The notes beneath the pieces are model-generated. The model did not search any database and was not told the DNA's origin. It was given only the letters and a program-made list of their open reading frames with translations. From Brevibacillus choshinensis (GTDB taxonomy: Bacteria > Bacillota > Bacilli > Brevibacillales > Brevibacillaceae), in the NCBI RefSeq assembly GCF_001420695.1, contig NZ_LJJB01000013.1, positions 906,121 through 970,120 on the forward strand: a stretch of 64,000 bases of DNA, in the 5' to 3' direction. How positions within the stretch are numbered: the first letter of the stretch is position 1; each line of letters starts with the position of its first letter. Shown one piece after another: positions 7,382 through 16,031 of the stretch. The translations under genes and the position numbers were made by a program.

Positions 7382-8580
7382 CGCCGTGTGCTCCCTTCCT
7401 GTGTGAATGGTGTCAGTGGGATCTCCACATCGATTTGAAAGCCATGTGGTTCCCTCACAAAATAACGTAATCGTCCATTCAGCTTCTGCAGTCGTTCCTG
7501 AATCCCGGTTAATCCAAAACCAGGCTTGATGGTCGAACGATTGGTGATGCTTCCGTCATCACGAATGGTAAAAAAGACGTTGTTTCCCCGATGCTCCAAT
7601 ACGACTTCGATCTTTTTGGCGTCTGAGTGGCGCAAGGAATTTGTAACCGCTTCCTGTAAAATTCGGTAAAACGTAATCGTCGCTTCTTGAGACAAGGTTA
7701 CATCGAGATCGTCACTGATGAGCTCCATTTTCACACCCGTGTGTTTTTCTGCCTGTGACAGGAGAGAGCGAAGGGGAGTGAGACCCAATGACGTTTTATC
7801 CATCGCTAATGTATGAACGGATGATCGAATTTCTTCGAGGCTTTGCTTGGCTACACCGAGCATATTTCGTACGGCCTCTTGTGCGAGGGGTGGACCATCC
7901 TGCAACATGTACCGCACTGCTTGCAGCTGTACGATAAGCGAAGTCAAGCTATGTCCGAGCGCGTCGTGAATATCACGAGCGATTCTGGTACGCTCTTCTA
8001 AAACGGCCACCTGCATGGTATGGAGAGCAGCTTCCTGCAGCTGGTCGTGAGCTTCCTGCAGCTCCGCGTGGGCCTTTTGCAGCTCTTCCAGATGCTTTTG
8101 GTTCATTTGATAGGCTTCATTTTGGATGCGGTATCCACGGGCACCAATGTAGCAACCGATATACGTCAAGATGAACGGGATGATGTGAACCAGTGGCAAG
8201 ATGTTCTCGAAGTACATGGACAGCGTCGTACATACACCAAAAAAAGTGGCGTAGGCCAATGCGCGTCTACCCTCGACGTGAAACCCGATGAACACAGCCA
8301 TCGGAAGCATCATTCCAAAGCCTTCTCCCCCTAAGAGCAAACTTTTGAGCAGGGAAAGCGACCCAAGCAAAATCGAAACTAGCTCAATCTGGAAAGGCTT
8401 CCAATTTCTTTTGGACGCCCAGAACAAGACGATATAGCAAAAGAATAGTACCATAGTAGTGAAAAACTGTATGGGAGTTTCCCGCATAAATGAATTCGGT
8501 AATAACGCCAGGACGATGAGAACAGAAAACCAGATGATCAATAAACGTTTTTGGATTGCCTTTATACTCATACTCAACAA
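7378..8580 (-). CDS. HisKA_3-type sensor histidine kinase (LiaS/DesK-like)
   Basis: About five or six N-terminal membrane spans (residues 12-145) with very short loops point to a membrane- or envelope-sensing kinase with no external domain. A heptad-like coiled coil (about 150-190, ELQKAHAELQEAHDQLQEA) leads to the H-box with His205 (ARDIHDALGHSLTSL). The HATPase N-box (LQEAVTNSLRHS) and GFGLTGIQERL follow. It would phosphorylate the co-encoded NarL-type regulator. The start may be the internal Met4. Normal length; no damage seen. Confidence 0.9.
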   Translation of the reverse strand: MLSMSIKAIQKRLLIIWFSVLIVLALLPNSFMRETPIQFFTTMVLFFCYIVLFWASKRNWKPFQIELVSILLGSLSLLKSLLLGGEGFGMMLPMAVFIGFHVEGRRALAYATFFGVCTTLSMYFENILPLVHIIPFILTYIGCYIGARGYRIQNEAYQMNQKHLEELQKAHAELQEAHDQLQEAALHTMQVAVLEERTRIARDIHDALGHSLTSLIVQLQAVRYMLQDGPPLAQEAVRNMLGVAKQSLEEIRSSVHTLAMDKTSLGLTPLRSLLSQAEKHTGVKMELISDDLDVTLSQEATITFYRILQEAVTNSLRHSDAKKIEVVLEHRGNNVFFTIRDDGSITNRSTIKPGFGLTGIQERLQKLNGRLRYFVREPHGFQIDVEIPLTPFTQEGSTRR

Positions 8581-8642
8581 AGAGACATCCTTCTTTCTCT
8601 GTCGGGATTATCGCTTAGTTTCATTCTAGCATGCGTTGTCGT

Positions 8643-8656
8643 CTATCTCCAGATAG
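8643..8656. promoter_or_regulatory. Palindrome CTATCT-CC-AGATAG, candidate operator
   Basis: Perfect 6-bp inverted repeat with a 2-bp centre in the divergent region between the kinase gene and marR, just upstream of the kinase's likely -10 (TAGAAT on the minus strand). It could bind the NarL-type regulator. Binding is inference. Confidence 0.35.
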
Positions 8657-8695
8657 ATACCGTACACTTGGAAATCAACCAACTGGTAGACTTCA

Positions 8696-8715
8696 CTACC
8701 TAGGACTGTAGGTAG
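8696..8715. promoter_or_regulatory. Inverted repeat CTACCT-8-AGGTAG, candidate operator
   Basis: Perfect 6-bp arms with an 8-bp spacer. The right arm overlaps TAGAAT (8713-8718), a possible -10 of the marR-RND operon, so a bound repressor (MarR) or activator could act here. Confidence 0.4.
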
Positions 8716-8787
8716 AATAAAGTTGGTAAATGTCCGATTTTGTTAGGATGGGACTTAGTTACGTAGTGAATGCAAGGGGAGGCTTTC

Positions 8788-9174
8788 ATGAAAGAACTGA
8801 TTCAGCTGGCAAAGCTCCTGCGAGAAGCGAGTGCTTTGTTTTCATCGATTTCGAAAAAGGAACTGGACACCGGGGATGTTACATGGCAACAGGTTCTGAT
8901 CCTAGAGCAAATTGAAAAGGGTCCAAAGACGATGGGAGACATTAGTAAGGCTGTCGATCTTTCATACAGTACCACTTCTGGGCTGATTAACAGGCTCGAA
9001 CAAGAGGATCTGGTGAGGAGGTTTCGAGATATAAGTGATCGGCGCATCGTGTGGGTCTCCCTGACTGATCGCGTATTCGAACAGGATGGGGTGGAGTTGG
9101 ATGATCCTCACGCAATCTCATCTCTTCATGCGTTACAAGATTTATTTTCACAAGAAAAGAAACTGACTAGCTGA
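8788..9174 (+). CDS. MarR-family transcriptional regulator
   Basis: The 128-residue protein has the winged-helix pattern: VTWQQVLILEQIEKGPKTMGDISKAVDLSYSTTSG as the helix-turn-helix, then LVRRFRDISDRRIVWVSLT as the wing with the conserved DxRR. ATG 8788 follows AGGGGAGG. Only about 20 bases separate it from the RND pump gene, so it heads the efflux operon and probably represses it. The C-terminal dimerisation helix is shorter than usual and may be less canonical. Ligand unknown. Confidence 0.85.
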   Translation: MKELIQLAKLLREASALFSSISKKELDTGDVTWQQVLILEQIEKGPKTMGDISKAVDLSYSTTSGLINRLEQEDLVRRFRDISDRRIVWVSLTDRVFEQDGVELDDPHAISSLHALQDLFSQEKKLTS

Positions 9175-9194
9175 TCTAAAAGAGGTGAGTAAAA

Positions 9195-12100
9195 TTGAAT
9201 TTGTCAGAACTCTCGATTAAACGCCCCGTCACGATGATCATGCTGACGGTGGCCATGCTTATTTTTGGCTTCGTGTCTCTCCCGCGTCTGGCGATCGATT
9301 TGATGCCTGACTTGAACTTTCCAGTAGCGGTCGTTGTTACGTCCGTCGATGGGGGTTCACCGAGCGAGGTAGAGAAACTGGTTACGAAGCCGATTGAAAA
9401 TGCTCTGGGGACGGTTTCAGACCTAGATAGTATTTCCTCGGTCTCCGTAGAAGGTGCTTCCCAGGTCATCCTGATGTTCAACTGGGGAACAGATCTGGAT
9501 CAAGCAACGCTGGATATGCGGGAAAAAGTGGATCAGGTTCGAGGAGCACTGCCTGACTCCGCACACGCACCACGTGTATTGCGTATCGATCCAAACAGCC
9601 AGCCGATCATCCAGTTTGCTGTAACGGGTGATCAGGATGTAAACAAGTTGAAATCAATGGCTGAAGATTTGATCCAATCCCGCTTGGAGCGGATCGATGG
9701 TGTAGCATCTGCCTCCATCAGTGGTGGTCAAGATCGCATCATCGATGTCGTCGTAGACCCTGCGAAGCTAGCAGCTTACGGATTGACACTCGATCAGATC
9801 CAGCAATCCTTGAGTAGTAGCAACCTTTCCGGTTCAGCAGGTGCTGTTCGTGAAGGGGACGGAAAATTAAACATCCGGGTACAAGGTGAATTTGCCAACG
9901 TAGAGCAAATTGCTTTGACTCCAATTTCATTAGGGTTGGGCGGTTCCCTTCGCTTGAGTGACATTGCCCAAGTGAAGGATACTACGGAAGAAGTCTCGCA
10001 ATTAAGCTATGTAAATGGAAAGCCAAGTCTGGGTATTTCCATCACGAAGGGTTCTGGTGGGAACACCATTGAAGTAGCCGATGAAGTGAAAAAAGAGATG
10101 GAAAAGATCAAAAAGGATTTGCCTGATAACATTCAGATAACGACAACGCTTGATACGTCAACCTACATCAAGGACTCCATCTATACAACAGCAGAGCATG
10201 CGCTGTTGGGTGGGTTGGTCGGGATTATCCTGTTGTTCTTCTTCCTGGGAAGCTTCCAGTCGATGATCATCGCTATCATCGTATTGCCTGTTTCGATCGT
10301 GGCAACCTTCCTGCTCATGTATATGACGGGGCAGACGATCAACTTGATCTCCCTATCCGGTTTGACGTTAGGTCTGGGGTCACTGATTGACTTCGCGGTC
10401 GTAATGCTGGAGAACATCTTCCGTCAACGAGAAAAAGGAAAAGGCATGATGGAAGCAGCGTTGATTGGTTCCAAAGAAGTTGGGACGGCCGTTATGGCAT
10501 CCGCTCTGGCGCAAATTTGCGTTTTCTTGCCAATTGCTTTGACGGAAGGGATCGCGTCAGAATTGTTTGGTCCATTGGCGCTGACGGTCGTATTCTCCCA
10601 CATCGCTGCGCTGGTGTTTTCGCTTTTGCTCGTTCCTATGTTGAGCTCGCGCATTCTGAAAAAAGTGCCGGAACATGGGAATCGCAAAGATTACAAAGGT
10701 TGGAACCCCGTTATTTGGTTCAATATTGGATTCCATAAAGTGGAAAAGGCTTATGCGAAATTGCTGGGCTGGTCGCTGGGTCACCGCAAAACCGTCATGA
10801 TCTCTGCGGTTGTAATGATGGTAGGTTCCCTGGCACTGACGCCATTGATCGGTGCAGAGTTTATTCCAAGCATGGACCAAGGCCAAGTATCGGTTTCCAT
10901 CAAGATGCCAAACGGCACGGTGTTGGCTGAGACTGAAAAAGTAACCAAACAAGTAGAAGACATCGTAAATCAGGTGCCTGAAAAGGACATCGTTGCTACT
11001 TCTATCGGTAGCAACGGCTCGCCACTTGCAAGTACCTTGTCATCGAATCAGGCGACGATCACTTTGATGCTGGTGGATGTAACGGAGCGACAACGATCAT
11101 CAGATGATGTCGTGATGGATTTAACGGAAAAACTGAAGTCGATTGCTGGTCCTGAAATTAAAGTAAGTGCTGCCCAAGGGATGTCTACGGGATCTCCTGT
11201 CGAGCTGACCGTTCGCGGGGATGACCTCGATGTACTCAAAGACATCAGTGGCATCATCAAAGGCGAAGTAGAAAGTGTGCCAGGTACGAATAACGTAACA
11301 ACCAGCTTGGAAGAATCCAGACAGGAATTTGAAGTGAAGGTAGACGCGGAAAAGGCAAGTCTGTACGGCTTGACTACTGGTCAAATCCTTTCTTCTGTAC
11401 GGACTTCTTTCCAAGGTCAGACGGTTACGAAATATCGTACAGGTGATGACGAAATTGACATTAAGCTGCAGTTGCCTAAAAATTATCAGGAAGATATCAA
11501 CTACTTGAACAATCTGCGCATTTCTGCACAAGGCGGGGCGCAAGTAGCTCTTTCTTCTGTCGCATCGATTAGCAAAGTAGACGTTCCATTGACCATTAAT
11601 CGTTCCAACATGACTCGTGAAGTGAAAATTACGAGTGATTTGGCTGGACGTGACCTGAATTCCGTTTCGAAAGACATTCAGGCAAAAGTGGATAAACTGA
11701 ACCTTCCTGACGGATACAAATTGGAATTCGGTGGACAAAGTCAGGACATGGCGGAATCGTTTGGTAGTCTGGCGCTTGCGATTGTATTATCCGTCGTGTT
11801 GCTCTACATGGTAATGGCAGCACAGTTTGAATCTCTGTACAGTCCGTTCATCATCATGTTCTCCGTTCCACCGACAGTCACAGGCGTACTGCTTGGCTTG
11901 CTCGTAACAGGAACGCCGATCAGCGTATCCGTATTGATCGGTTACATCCTGCTGATCGGTCTGGTCGTGAACAACGCGATCGTACTGATCGACTACGTCA
12001 ACCAATTGCGTGCACAGGGCTGGGAATTGCGCGATGCGATCTTACATGCGGGTCCAATCCGCCTGCGACCTATCTTGATGACTACGTTGACAACGATTCT

Positions 12101-12335
12101 GGCAATCGGACCGCTGGCATTCTCCGGCGGATCGGGTACAGAAACACAAGCACCAATGGCGGTTACCGTTATCTTTGGTTTGAGCTTCGCCACACTGATT
12201 ACGCTTGTCCTGGTGCCTGTCGTTACTTCGTGGTTTGATGATATGGGCAAAAAGCGTCGTGATCGCAAAGCAAAACGAAAAGCAAAGAAAGAAGCTAAGA
12301 AAAACGCCAAAAACGCTCCCGCTTTGGAAGTGTAG
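9195..12335 (+). CDS. RND-family efflux transporter, HAE1/SwrC-like
   Basis: This 1046-residue inner-membrane protein has the AcrB layout: TM1 near residue 10-30 after SIKRPVTMIM, a large external loop (MDQ-like region), TM2-6 with GLTLGLGSLIDFAVVMLENIFR carrying the Asp of the proton relay, a second external loop, and a repeat half with GLVVNNAIVLIDY. In Gram-positives such pumps (SwrC/YerP) extrude lipopeptides such as surfactin and other amphiphiles. TTG start at 9195 follows AGAGGTGAG. It sits between marR and its adaptor gene. Substrate is inference. Confidence 0.92.
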   Translation: MNLSELSIKRPVTMIMLTVAMLIFGFVSLPRLAIDLMPDLNFPVAVVVTSVDGGSPSEVEKLVTKPIENALGTVSDLDSISSVSVEGASQVILMFNWGTDLDQATLDMREKVDQVRGALPDSAHAPRVLRIDPNSQPIIQFAVTGDQDVNKLKSMAEDLIQSRLERIDGVASASISGGQDRIIDVVVDPAKLAAYGLTLDQIQQSLSSSNLSGSAGAVREGDGKLNIRVQGEFANVEQIALTPISLGLGGSLRLSDIAQVKDTTEEVSQLSYVNGKPSLGISITKGSGGNTIEVADEVKKEMEKIKKDLPDNIQITTTLDTSTYIKDSIYTTAEHALLGGLVGIILLFFFLGSFQSMIIAIIVLPVSIVATFLLMYMTGQTINLISLSGLTLGLGSLIDFAVVMLENIFRQREKGKGMMEAALIGSKEVGTAVMASALAQICVFLPIALTEGIASELFGPLALTVVFSHIAALVFSLLLVPMLSSRILKKVPEHGNRKDYKGWNPVIWFNIGFHKVEKAYAKLLGWSLGHRKTVMISAVVMMVGSLALTPLIGAEFIPSMDQGQVSVSIKMPNGTVLAETEKVTKQVEDIVNQVPEKDIVATSIGSNGSPLASTLSSNQATITLMLVDVTERQRSSDDVVMDLTEKLKSIAGPEIKVSAAQGMSTGSPVELTVRGDDLDVLKDISGIIKGEVESVPGTNNVTTSLEESRQEFEVKVDAEKASLYGLTTGQILSSVRTSFQGQTVTKYRTGDDEIDIKLQLPKNYQEDINYLNNLRISAQGGAQVALSSVASISKVDVPLTINRSNMTREVKITSDLAGRDLNSVSKDIQAKVDKLNLPDGYKLEFGGQSQDMAESFGSLALAIVLSVVLLYMVMAAQFESLYSPFIIMFSVPPTVTGVLLGLLVTGTPISVSVLIGYILLIGLVVNNAIVLIDYVNQLRAQGWELRDAILHAGPIRLRPILMTTLTTILAIGPLAFSGGSGTETQAPMAVTVIFGLSFATLITLVLVPVVTSWFDDMGKKRRDRKAKRKAKKEAKKNAKNAPALEV

Positions 12336-12363
12336 TACGTTTGTGGGATAAGGAGGGACATAT

Positions 12364-13593
12364 ATGATTAAAGTCAATAAACCCGTCATTCTAGCGTTGC
12401 TCGCCATCAGTTTGGTGGCAGGTTGTTCCAGCCCGCAAGCGGCAGAAACGCCAACAGAAAAGACGGAGTCAGCTACACCCGTTCAGGTGGAGCAAGTAGC
12501 CACCGGTACAGTCAACTCCGAATCTGGGCTGACTGCCAAACTGGCACCGAGTGAGGAAGTGCAGATCACTCCGAAAGTAAACGGAAAGATCACGTCACTT
12601 CCAGTGAAACTGGGGCAGCATGTCAATAAAGGACAGCTGTTGTTCAAAATTGACGAACAAGACCTGAGCAACAGTGTGCAGCAGGCTGAAGCCGCTTATC
12701 GTGTCGCTCAGGCGAACCTGAAACAAACCAATAGCAGCTCCGACCAAGGTCTGGTTCAAGCGAGAAATGGCTTGAAACAGGCTGAACAAGCACTCGCAGA
12801 TGCCAAGCTGAATCAGCAACGGATGCATCAATTGTTTACCCAAGGTGCGATTTCATCCCAACAGATGGAGCAAGCCAATACGCAATTGACAAATGCACAG
12901 ACCTCTTTTGCAAATGCTCAGCAAAGCCTGCAAGCCGCTCAACAAAAGACCGGAACGCAAGTATCTGAGGCATCGGTCAACCAATCCGCAGTCAGTCTGC
13001 AAAATGCGCGTGAGTCGTTGGCAAACGCTACGGTTACAGCTCCCATCAGCGGTTTCGTGTCCAGTGTGACAGGAGCAGTCGGACAAATGGCAGGACAACA
13101 ACCGGTAGTTGTGATCGTGAATACGAATCCTTTGCTGGTGAAAGCGAATTTGTCTGAAGCAGATATTACCAAAGTGAAGGTCGGTACAGCTGTTAAGGTA
13201 AACGTGCAATCGACAGGAAACACGATCGACGCAAAAGTGACTGCTGTGAGTCCAGTCATGGATTCTTCACTCAAAGCTTATCCGATTGAAATAACCATTC
13301 CGAATGCGGATAACGCACTGAAATCGGACATGGTCGTTAATGTAACATTCCCGAATGTTTCCTCCGAACAAAAGGACAGCTTGGTAATTTCTCGCAAAGC
13401 TGTGTTCGAGCGTGAAGGCAAACAATATGTATTCAAGCTGGAAGGCGACGTAGCCAAACAGGTAGAAGTGGCAACAGGCGCAGGTTCCAGCGATACGATC
13501 GAGATCACCTCAGGTTTGGCAGCAGGAGATCAGATCGTTGTGAAAGGTCAAACCCTTCTGCATGATGGCAGTAAAGTGAGCATTCAGAAGTAA
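12364..13593 (+). CDS. RND efflux adaptor lipoprotein (membrane fusion protein)
   Basis: The 409-residue protein begins with a lipoprotein signal ending LVAG-C (Cys21). It then shows the HlyD/AcrA layout: a lipoyl-like half-motif (VNGKITSLPVKLGQHVNKGQLLFKID), a long Gln/Ala-rich coiled-coil hairpin (about 100-215), the second half-motif (VTAPISGFVSSVTGAVGQ) and C-terminal barrel domains. It would be anchored outside the membrane and dock onto the RND pump encoded 28 bases upstream. In a Gram-positive there is no outer-membrane channel, so its task may be cell-wall passage. Confidence 0.9.
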   Translation: MIKVNKPVILALLAISLVAGCSSPQAAETPTEKTESATPVQVEQVATGTVNSESGLTAKLAPSEEVQITPKVNGKITSLPVKLGQHVNKGQLLFKIDEQDLSNSVQQAEAAYRVAQANLKQTNSSSDQGLVQARNGLKQAEQALADAKLNQQRMHQLFTQGAISSQQMEQANTQLTNAQTSFANAQQSLQAAQQKTGTQVSEASVNQSAVSLQNARESLANATVTAPISGFVSSVTGAVGQMAGQQPVVVIVNTNPLLVKANLSEADITKVKVGTAVKVNVQSTGNTIDAKVTAVSPVMDSSLKAYPIEITIPNADNALKSDMVVNVTFPNVSSEQKDSLVISRKAVFEREGKQYVFKLEGDVAKQVEVATGAGSSDTIEITSGLAAGDQIVVKGQTLLHDGSKVSIQK

Positions 13594-13624
13594 GCGAATA
13601 GCCGGGGAAGAAGGACGAACGAAA

Positions 13625-13656
13625 AGGGGCGGAGAGTTTTCCGCCTCTTTTTTTTG
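13625..13656 (+). terminator. Intrinsic terminator of the marR-RND operon
   Basis: Stem AGGGGCGGA/TCCGCCTCT with a 6-base loop, then a long T-run. Confidence 0.85.
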
Positions 13657-13776
13657 TCGACAAAGAGCACGTACATTTGATGCAGAGAGGAAGTACAGAT
13701 GCTGCATTTAGTGTACATAATAATTATTACGTAAACTTAAATGTCACGGTTTTAAGACAAAGTGTTCCGGCCACTT

Positions 13777-13803
13777 TTGACAACAGGAAAGATTCGTTAC
13801 AAT
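13777..13803 (+). promoter_or_regulatory. Promoter of the ccdA-resA-like operon
   Basis: Consensus TTGACA (13777-13782) and TACAAT (13798-13803) with a short 15-base spacer, 37 bases before the start at 13841. Confidence 0.55.
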
Positions 13804-13840
13804 AAGGGAGATAGTGGATGAAACAACCTCGGAGGTATGT

Positions 13841-14551
13841 ATGTCTGGAAATCTTTCCATCTTGTTAGCTTTTGGTGCAGGCTTTCTCTCGTTTATTTCA
13901 CCTTGCTGCTTACCGCTGTACCCGTCATTTTTATCATACATAACTGGGATCACCGTCGATGAAGTGAAAAAAGGGAGGACCGTCTTCCAAAAACAGGCTC
14001 TCATGCACACCTTGTTTTTCATCATCGGCTTTTCCATTATTTTCATCGCACTCGGTTTGTCTACCTCTTGGATCGGCAGCTTGTTTGTGAACCAAAAGGA
14101 TTTGATTCGCCAGCTTGGCGGTATTTTGCTCGTGGTCATCGGACTCGTCATGCTTCAAGTGTTTAAAATGGATTGGATGATGCGCTCATTCAAAGTGGAT
14201 TTAAAATCACGACCATTAGGGTATACTGGGTCCATACTGGTAGGAATGACGTACGCGGCTGGGTGGACGCCTTGCGTGGGACCGATTCTTTCCGGGATTA
14301 TTGTCATGGGTGTGACGGATCCTTCTAGAGCATTGACGTACACGCTTGCTTATACCCTAGGGTTTGCCATTCCATTTTTTGTGATGACGTTCTTTATCAG
14401 CAAAGTAAGTGCGATCGTCAAATACTCCGACCAATTTATGAAAGTAGGCGGGGGCATCATGATTTTGTTCGGGGTGCTCTTGTATACAGATAAATTGACG
14501 GATATTACTCGTGTCCTGATTCAACTGTTCGGTGGCTTTACGGGCTTCTGA
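13841..14551 (+). CDS. ccdA: Cytochrome c biogenesis protein CcdA (thiol-disulfide transporter)
   Basis: The 236-residue protein has six membrane spans. SPCCLPLYPSFLSYITG in TM1 and GWTPCVGPILSGI in TM4 carry the two conserved redox cysteines next to prolines. CcdA passes electrons from cytosolic thioredoxin across the membrane to extracytoplasmic thiol proteins such as ResA, needed for c-type cytochrome maturation and spore envelope synthesis. ATG 13841 follows GGAGGT. A ResA-like gene lies 23 bases downstream, forming the natural donor-acceptor pair. Confidence 0.92.
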   Translation: MSGNLSILLAFGAGFLSFISPCCLPLYPSFLSYITGITVDEVKKGRTVFQKQALMHTLFFIIGFSIIFIALGLSTSWIGSLFVNQKDLIRQLGGILLVVIGLVMLQVFKMDWMMRSFKVDLKSRPLGYTGSILVGMTYAAGWTPCVGPILSGIIVMGVTDPSRALTYTLAYTLGFAIPFFVMTFFISKVSAIVKYSDQFMKVGGGIMILFGVLLYTDKLTDITRVLIQLFGGFTGF

Positions 14552-14574
14552 TTGAGTGAAACAGAGGTGAAGAC

Positions 14575-15102
14575 ATGAACAAACTGGTGTTGGCGATGCT
14601 AGTGACTGTAGGTGTCGGCTATGCCGTTTGGCAGCAACCGCAGGAATCGGCCGCAGTCGTAGCAGAGATACAAAAGCCGGAGGTAGGTTATCTGGCTCCC
14701 CATTTCACCTTGACTGGCTTAGATAACCAGGTATATAAGGTCGAAGGAAAGCGAACCAAGCCCGTCATTCTCAACTTCTGGGCTTCCTGGTGTGGACCAT
14801 GCCGTATGGAAGCGCCAGATCTGCAAAAGCTCCATGAGAAGTACAAGAGTCAAGTCGATTTTTACGGTGTCAACGTGACGAATAACGACAGCCCAGAAGC
14901 CGCGGCAGCTTTTGTCCAAGCTTACAAGCTATCCTTTCCGATCCCCATGGATGTCGCAGGTACGGTGTCCAATCGCTATTTGATCCAAGCCTTTCCGACG
15001 ACCTATTTGGTGGATAAGGAAGGGGTCGTACGTAAGAAAATTATTGGAATGATCGACGCCGCTACACTTGAACTGGAATTGCGCAAGCTTATCAATGAAT
15101 AA
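14575..15102 (+). CDS. ResA-like membrane-anchored thioredoxin
   Basis: The 175-residue protein has an N-terminal membrane anchor, then a thioredoxin fold of the TlpA/ResA type: PVILNFWASWCGPCRMEAPDL with Cys73 and Cys76, a ResA-type Glu79, and the cis-Pro loop QAFPTTYLVD. It should reduce disulfides of apocytochrome c or related envelope proteins outside the membrane, fed by CcdA from the gene just upstream. StoA/spore-type function is an alternative. Length is that of ResA. Confidence 0.88.
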   Translation: MNKLVLAMLVTVGVGYAVWQQPQESAAVVAEIQKPEVGYLAPHFTLTGLDNQVYKVEGKRTKPVILNFWASWCGPCRMEAPDLQKLHEKYKSQVDFYGVNVTNNDSPEAAAAFVQAYKLSFPIPMDVAGTVSNRYLIQAFPTTYLVDKEGVVRKKIIGMIDAATLELELRKLINE

Positions 15103-15120
15103 TCGTCAGAATGGTACCTG

Positions 15121-15149
15121 AACGCTGTGTGAATGCACAGCGTTTTTTT
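15121..15149 (+). terminator. Intrinsic terminator
   Basis: Stem AACGCTGTG/CACAGCGTT with a 6-base loop, followed by T7. Confidence 0.9.
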
Positions 15150-15187
15150 GTATCGCTTGTCCGGAGAACCATCACGGAGGTGGGGCA

Positions 15188-15247
15188 ATGACAGACAGAT
15201 CCTGTTTTAAGAGCCCTGTTTTTCTCCTCGATAGAGCGATGAAGTAG
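15188..15247 (+). CDS. Possible 19-residue micro-ORF
   Basis: ATG at 15188 is preceded by GGAGGTGGGG at good spacing, and the frame encodes a 19-residue peptide with one Cys before TAG. It lies between a terminator and the small Cys-rich gene at 15370. No homologue is recognised; it could be a leader, or chance. Confidence 0.25.
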   Translation: MTDRSCFKSPVFLLDRAMK

Positions 15248-15369
15248 CAGCAACGGTTGAGGGAGTTGCCTATTTTCATGTCAAAAGTCTAGTTTTGTGC
15301 ACTTGCCTAAAGAAAAGGGTTGTTCTCCCTCATAGACTGGAGTGATCTAGGGCTAAGGGAGGAAAACAG

Positions 15370-15567
15370 ATGGCCAAGGCAAAGAAAGTAAAGAAGAAAA
15401 ATTCACGGCAGCATCCCAATCAGGTAAATTTGAAAATTGTGACTTCTGCCACCTGTCAGGCGTGCAAGCAACAGTGTGCCCGGGGGTTGGCATATCTCGA
15501 AGAAATGTCCCAGCCCGGTGCGATCGGATATGGAGTTCCATGTATTTTAACCAAACGTCAGTCTTGA
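15370..15567 (+). CDS. Small basic, cysteine-containing protein (65 residues)
   Basis: A Lys-rich N-terminus (MAKAKKVKKKN) is followed by TCQACKQQCARG and one later Cys, a spacing (CxxCxxxC...C) that could bind a metal ion. ATG follows AAGGGAGG at ideal distance. It has no signal peptide or membrane span. A strong terminator follows at 15598, so it is its own short unit. I do not recognise the family; metal binding is inference. Confidence 0.6.
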   Translation: MAKAKKVKKKNSRQHPNQVNLKIVTSATCQACKQQCARGLAYLEEMSQPGAIGYGVPCILTKRQS

Positions 15568-15597
15568 CGTTCGGACAGGTCTGGATTGGTAGTTGCG

Positions 15598-15634
15598 TAA
15601 TCCCTCTTTCAAGTCAAAAGAGGGATTATTTTTT
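15598..15634 (+). terminator. Intrinsic terminator
   Basis: Twelve-base stem TAATCCCTCTTT (15598-15609) with its complement at 15617-15628, then T-rich tail. Confidence 0.85.
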
Positions 15635-15730
15635 ATGGGTTCCATGCATCGGCGCATTCTATGGCAAGATCGTCTGGCATGTACTATACTGAAGAGACTT
15701 CCATTTTGCCGACGAAAGGAGGGTGATTTT

Positions 15731-15886
15731 GTGCGTCCGTTGCAAATATCGCCCGAAACAGCCATTAAGCTGGCTGAAAAACTCAATGTTCCACTCGAGC
15801 AGCTCATGCATATGCCGCAACACATTTTAATTCAAAAAATGATGGAGCTGGCCAAACAGGAAGAAGACGAAGGAACAAAAGAGTAG
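15731..15886 (+). CDS. yycC: YycC-like small protein
   Basis: The GTG start at 15731 is preceded by AAAGGAGGGTG. The 51-residue product begins MRPLQISPETAIKLAEKLN and contains PLEQLMHMPQHILIQKMMEL, which matches my memory of the Bacillus YycC family over its full length. The function is not established. It is a single gene with no clear partner. Confidence 0.75.
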   Translation: MRPLQISPETAIKLAEKLNVPLEQLMHMPQHILIQKMMELAKQEEDEGTKE

Positions 15887-16031
15887 GACCAGAAAGTCTA
15901 AGAGTGTCCTGCTTAGAATCAGTTGGGCAACTCCCGCAAGTTACGTCCCAAACTAAAGTCGAAGACAGGATTTATGACAAATGATGTGGAAAAGGTAAGC
16001 AACATACATAGAGATCAAGGGAGGAAACAGA

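Noticed and set aside
11121-11738. Minus-strand open frame of 205 codons
   Set aside because: Shadow of the RND pump gene, with no ribosome site and no domain pattern.
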